Positions 60,671 to 64,000 of a DNA stretch of 64,000 nt are shown piece by piece. Source of the DNA: an uncultured Nitratireductor sp. GTDB lineage: Bacteria; Pseudomonadota; Alphaproteobacteria; Rhizobiales; Rhizobiaceae. The translations under genes and the position numbers were made by a program. The first letter of the stretch is position 1; every line of letters starts with the position of its first letter. Under the pieces are notes generated by a model. It made no database searches. It was given only the letters and a program-made list of their open reading frames with translations, and had not been told where the DNA came from. The stretch lies in assembly GCF_913053745.1 (NCBI RefSeq), contig NZ_CAJXGF010000003.1, forward strand, positions 1 to 64,000. The letters are read 5' to 3'.

Positions 60671-61767
60671 TGCGACTGGAACTCGTCAAGCGACCGCAGC
60701 ACTCGGTTCTTTTTAGCGCCGTTTCCCCCCTGATCGCACTGCTTCTAACCATGATCGCCGGCGCGATCATGTTCTCCGTTCTCGGCAAAAATCCGCTCGA
60801 TGCGCTCTATTATTATTTCATCGATCCGTTGCGGGAGACTTGGTCCCTGCATGAACTCGCGATCAAGGCAGCGCCTCTCATCCTGATCGCGGTCGGGCTG
60901 TCGGTTTGCTTCCTGTCCAACAACTGGAACATTGGCGCCGAGGGACAATTCATCGCCGGTGCGGTTGCCGGCAGCATACTTCCTGTCGTGTTGCCGGATT
61001 TTCAGAATTGGCTCGTTTTGCCGCTGATGCTCGTGATGGGCATTGCCGGCGGTGCGACCTATGCCGCCGTGCCGGCTTTCCTGAAGGCTCGTTTCAACAC
61101 CAATGAGATCCTGACCAGCCTGATGCTGGTCTATGTGGCTCAACTGTTTCTCGACTGGATCGTGCGCGGTCCATGGCGCGATCCCGGCGGAATGAACTTT
61201 CCCGAAACACGCGATTTTCACACCTTCGCTGTACTGCCCGAACTCATGCCGTCCGCCGGTCGGGCGAACTGGGGCATTATCTTTGCCATCCTCGCCGCTT
61301 TGTGTCTGTGGTTCATCCTGCGTAGGACACGCAAAGGATTCGAAATCCGGGTTCTCGGGCAAAGTCCGAGGGCAGGGCGCTTTGCCGGGTTCAGTTCTCC
61401 AAGAATGATAATGCTGGCCTTCCTGATTTCTGGGGGCCTCGCAGGGCTTGCCGGCATTTCGGAGGTGGCCGGCGCGATCGGCCAGCTCCAGCCTTCCATT
61501 TCGCCGGGCTATGGATTCACGGCGATCATCGTCGCTTTTCTTGGCCGGTTGAACCCGCTGGGCATAGTCGCAGCCGGTTTCGTTCTGGCGCTGTCCTATC
61601 TCGGCGGTGAAGCGGCGCAGATATCCCTCGGTCTCTCGGACAAGGCAGCCCGCGCCTTTCAGGGAATGCTGCTTTTCTTCGTTCTGGGCTGCGACACGCT
61701 GATCCATTATCGCATCCGCTTTGTCGGACGCGCGCCGCGGGCCAGGGAGGCCATCGACCATGCTTGA
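60670..61767 (+). CDS. BMP-type ABC transporter permease 1
   Basis: A 365-residue membrane protein with about nine segments, BPD_transp_2 family. 'KAAPLILIAVGLSVCFLSNNWNIGAEGQFIAGAV' and 'FLISGGLAGLAGISEVAGAIGQLQPSISPGYGFTAIIVAFLGRLNPLG' are the family blocks. Overlaps the ATPase gene by one base (TAATG) and the second permease by 8 bp. Confidence 0.93.
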   Translation: MRLELVKRPQHSVLFSAVSPLIALLLTMIAGAIMFSVLGKNPLDALYYYFIDPLRETWSLHELAIKAAPLILIAVGLSVCFLSNNWNIGAEGQFIAGAVAGSILPVVLPDFQNWLVLPLMLVMGIAGGATYAAVPAFLKARFNTNEILTSLMLVYVAQLFLDWIVRGPWRDPGGMNFPETRDFHTFAVLPELMPSAGRANWGIIFAILAALCLWFILRRTRKGFEIRVLGQSPRAGRFAGFSSPRMIMLAFLISGGLAGLAGISEVAGAIGQLQPSISPGYGFTAIIVAFLGRLNPLGIVAAGFVLALSYLGGEAAQISLGLSDKAARAFQGMLLFFVLGCDTLIHYRIRFVGRAPRAREAIDHA

Positions 61768-62674
61768 ATCCGTTCTGGTGACGATCGCCACGGCCGCCAC
61801 ACCGCTCTTGATCGCCGCCATAGGCGAATTGGTGGTCGAACGCTCGGGCGTTCTCAATCTTGGTGTGGAAGGCATGATGGTGATGGGCGCCGTGACCGGT
61901 TTCGGAATAGCCATCACCACCGGCTCGCCATGGCTCGGTGTATTCGCCGCTATTCTGGTAGGGGCTGCCTTTGCGCTGCTCTTCGGATTTCTGACGCTGA
62001 CACTCGTCACCAACCAGGTGGCGACCGGGCTGGCATTGACGCTCTTGGGACTTGGGGTCTCAGGCATGATCGGTGAAGCCTTCATCGGCCTGCCGGGCGT
62101 TAAAATGGCGCCATGGGTCATCCCCGGTCTGTCGGATTTGCCGGTGGTCGGGCGTTTCCTGTTTGCTCAGGCTCCGCTGTTCTACGTCTCGATTCTTCTC
62201 GTCATCGGCGTCGGCTATTTTCTGTTCAGAACGCGCGCCGGGCTGACACTGCGTTCGGTGGGAGACAATCACGATTCAGCGCATGCGCTGGGTATCCGTG
62301 TGATCGGTGTGCGCTACGCGGCGGTGCTGTTCGGTGGTGCGTGTGCCGGGCTCGCGGGTGCTTACCTGTCGCTGGTCTATACGCCGCAGTGGATTGAGAA
62401 CATGACCGCCGGCCGCGGCTGGATCGCCTTGGCGCTGGTCGTGTTCGCCTCCTGGCGGCCGTGGCGCGTGTTGGCGGGCGCCTATCTGTTCGGCGCGGTC
62501 TCGATCGGTCAATTGCATGCACAGGTAATCGGCGTTTCGGTGCCGTCGCAGCTCCTGTCGGCCTTGCCTTATCTGGCGACGATCGCCGTTCTTGTACTAA
62601 TCTCGCGCAACCGGCGGCTGACGATGGTCAACACGCCCGCCTGCCTGGGCCGGCCCTTTGTGCCTGCCCGTTAA
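61760..62674 (+). CDS. BMP-type ABC transporter permease 2
   Basis: A 304-residue BPD_transp_2 permease. 'LIAAIGELVVERSGVLNLGVEGMMVMGAV' near the start and 'GGACAGLAGAYLSLVYTPQWIENMTAGRGWIALALVVFASW' are characteristic. ATG at 61760 overlaps the end of permease 1; the longer track start (61721) lies inside that gene. Heterodimer partner of permease 1. Confidence 0.93.
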   Translation: MLESVLVTIATAATPLLIAAIGELVVERSGVLNLGVEGMMVMGAVTGFGIAITTGSPWLGVFAAILVGAAFALLFGFLTLTLVTNQVATGLALTLLGLGVSGMIGEAFIGLPGVKMAPWVIPGLSDLPVVGRFLFAQAPLFYVSILLVIGVGYFLFRTRAGLTLRSVGDNHDSAHALGIRVIGVRYAAVLFGGACAGLAGAYLSLVYTPQWIENMTAGRGWIALALVVFASWRPWRVLAGAYLFGAVSIGQLHAQVIGVSVPSQLLSALPYLATIAVLVLISRNRRLTMVNTPACLGRPFVPAR

Positions 62675-62708
62675 GACCTGCACTCAGACAACAGAGAGGA
62701 CGTCAACA

Positions 62709-63785
62709 ATGAAGAAACTCATTATGGCTCTCGCCGCAAGCACTGCGGCTCTTGCGTTCGCTTCGGCACCCGCCGCCGGTCAGGACAAGACCAAGGCCTG
62801 CTGGATTTATGTCGGCCCCATCGGTGACTTCGGCTATTCCTACCAGCATCATCAGGGATTGCTCGACGTTGAAGAGCATTTTGGCGACAAGGTCGAGACC
62901 GCTTATCTCGAAAGCGTGCCGGAAGGAGCGGACGCCGAGAGAGCACTGGAGCGTTTCGCCCGTTCGGGTTGTGACATCATCTTCGCGACCTCCTTCGGCT
63001 TCATGGATCCGGTGCAGAAGGTCGCAGCGAAATTTCCCGACATCAAGTTCGAGCACGCGACCGGTTTCAAGCGCGATCATGCCAACGTCGCGACCTATAA
63101 TTCGCGCTTTCATGAAGGGCGCTATGTGCAGGGCGTAATCGCGGCGAAGATGTCCGAGACAGGCAGTGCCGGCTATATTGCCTCTTTCCCGATCCCCGAG
63201 GTCGTGATGGGCATCAATGCTTTCATGCTCGGTGCGCAGTCGGTCAACCCGGATTTCAAGGTCAAGATTGTCTGGGCGAACACCTGGTTCGATGCTGGCA
63301 AGGAAGCCGATGCGGCCAAGGCTTTGCTCGATCAGGGCGTCGACATCATCACCCAGCACACCGATTCCACCGCACCTTTGCAGGTCGCCGCCGAACGCGG
63401 CATCAAGGGTTTCGGCCAGGCGTCGGACATGATCAAGTTCGCCCCCGAAACGCAGTTGACCTCCATCGTTGATGATTGGGGGCCTTATTACATCGAACGT
63501 GTCCAGGCGGTCATGGATGGCTCCTGGGAACAGCAAGACGTCTGGGGCGGTATGAAGGACGGGCACGTGGTGATGGCGCCCTACACGAACATGCCTGATG
63601 ATGTGAAGGCGGACGCGGAGGCCATCGAAGCGAAGATCAAGGATGAAGGCTTCAACCCCTTCACCGGCCCCGTTTACAAGCAGGATGGAACGCTGTGGCT
63701 TGAAGAGGGCCAGGCTGCGCCTGACGGTGAGGTGCTGAGCATGAATTTTTACATCAAGGGCGTCGACGATCAGTTGCCCAACTGA
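62709..63785 (+). CDS. BMP family substrate-binding protein
   Basis: Periplasmic binding protein for the transporter encoded just before it. 358 residues with a signal peptide (about 1-24, 'ALAASTAALAFASAPAAG'); no lipobox Cys. 'ACWIYVGPIGDFGYSYQHHQG' and 'RFARSGCDIIFATSFGFMD' resemble the Med/BMP family, which binds nucleosides or purine derivatives. GAGAGGACG precedes the ATG at 62709. Gene order ATPase, permease, permease, binding protein is typical for purine-type importers in this group; substrate not certain. Confidence 0.92.
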   Translation: MKKLIMALAASTAALAFASAPAAGQDKTKACWIYVGPIGDFGYSYQHHQGLLDVEEHFGDKVETAYLESVPEGADAERALERFARSGCDIIFATSFGFMDPVQKVAAKFPDIKFEHATGFKRDHANVATYNSRFHEGRYVQGVIAAKMSETGSAGYIASFPIPEVVMGINAFMLGAQSVNPDFKVKIVWANTWFDAGKEADAAKALLDQGVDIITQHTDSTAPLQVAAERGIKGFGQASDMIKFAPETQLTSIVDDWGPYYIERVQAVMDGSWEQQDVWGGMKDGHVVMAPYTNMPDDVKADAEAIEAKIKDEGFNPFTGPVYKQDGTLWLEEGQAAPDGEVLSMNFYIKGVDDQLPN

Positions 63786-63807
63786 ATGTTGAACCTCGGC
63801 AAAATCG

Positions 63808-63834
63808 AAAAAGGCGGCCTTAGCCGCCTTTTTT
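63808..63834 (+). terminator. Intrinsic terminator of the BMP transporter operon
   Basis: AAAAAGGCGGC and GCCGCCTTTTT form a perfect 11-bp stem with a 4-nt loop, ending in a run of six T. It lies 22 bp past the binding-protein stop. Confidence 0.92.
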
Positions 63835-63920
63835 GCATCTAATCGAAACCATCGTGAACATCCTGACAGTCCCTTGTCAGGATGGCTTTGATAGCTTGCG
63901 CAGGCAGAAGGAGAAACACG

Positions 63921-64000
63921 ATGTTGACGTTCTATCATGCGCCCTGGTCGCGCTCTTCCGGCATCCTTTGGCTGTTGGAAGAGCTGCAAGTACCTTATGA
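63921..64000 (+). CDS. Glutathione S-transferase, N-terminal fragment (cut by window edge)
   Basis: Only 26 codons are visible: MLTFYHAPWSRSSGILWLLEEL. The beta-alpha opening 'FYHAPWSRSSG..WLLEEL' is that of the thioredoxin-like N-terminal domain of bacterial GSTs, with a Ser or Tyr near the glutathione site. AAGGAG precedes the ATG at 63921. The rest lies beyond the window. Confidence 0.8.
   Translation, partial: MLTFYHAPWSRSSGILWLLEELQVPY

Noticed and set aside
62703-63989. 428-residue minus-strand ORF opposite the BMP binding protein
   Set aside because: It reads through a strong terminator and the start of the GST gene; the plus strand has a signal peptide and family motifs.

Overview
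The window is a GC-rich stretch of an alphaproteobacterial chromosome, most likely Hyphomicrobiales (Rhizobiales; a Phyllobacteriaceae-like organism is a guess). The evidence is a CDP-alcohol phosphotransferase of the phosphatidylcholine synthase type, an IalB-family secreted protein, and the block glmU-glmS-DUF502-recG-sdhE-mfd. Species cannot be set from the sequence alone.

Layout. Positions 1-707 are chromosome: the 3' end of glpK and a good sigma70 promoter for a tRNA-Lys(TTT) at 708-783. An integrated prophage of about 38.5 kb runs from this tRNA to about 39,250. Its ends are an exact 49-bp direct repeat (737-785 and 39203-39251) made of the 3' part of the tRNA plus two bases; the left copy keeps the tRNA whole. 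From 39,252 to the end the chromosome resumes: ccdA-like gene, glmU, glmS, DUF502 gene, recG, sdhE, mfd, a FrnE-like DsbA protein, a family-5 solute-binding protein, an IalB-family protein, hspQ, an AEC transporter, a UbiH-family hydroxylase, a DUF2182/DUF1326 pair, pcs, a complete BMP-type nucleoside ABC transporter (ATPase, two permeases, binding protein), and the start of a GST gene.

The prophage is a temperate podovirus. Left to right it has: two small edge genes; a tyrosine integrase (minus strand); four back-to-back perfect stem-loops; a leftward operon of six small overlapping genes; a switch region with an S24-like repressor that appears to lack both autocleavage residues, facing a small Cro-like HTH gene; a rightward early operon of twelve genes joined by stop/start overlaps (HTH proteins, a DnaA-like protein, a papain/C39-like protein, a DNA methyltransferase, a Toprim primase); a disordered protein with a possible nested gene; a terminator; a P-loop helicase; a winged-helix protein; a 600-bp noncoding region with 12 GTWAC motifs (candidate origin); and then T7-type morphogenesis genes (terminase, connector, scaffold, capsid, tail tube A and B, internal virion proteins including a muralytic one). 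These are followed by a tailspike with a T7 gp17-like N-terminus and sialidase-type Asp boxes, an OafA-like acyltransferase on the opposite strand (likely lysogenic conversion), and a lysis cassette (lambda R-like endolysin with C-terminal membrane segments, 3-TM holin, spanin-like coiled-coil protein). No phage RNA polymerase gene is visible, so the T7-type structural module appears to depend on host polymerase and a lambda-like switch.

The most notable regulatory signal is a near-identical 18-22 bp palindrome (ATATGCA-N4-TGCATAT) placed inside the -35/-10 spacer of both the leftward and the rightward early promoter, a good candidate for the repressor operator. All functional calls rest on reading motifs and gene order by eye; no database search was run.
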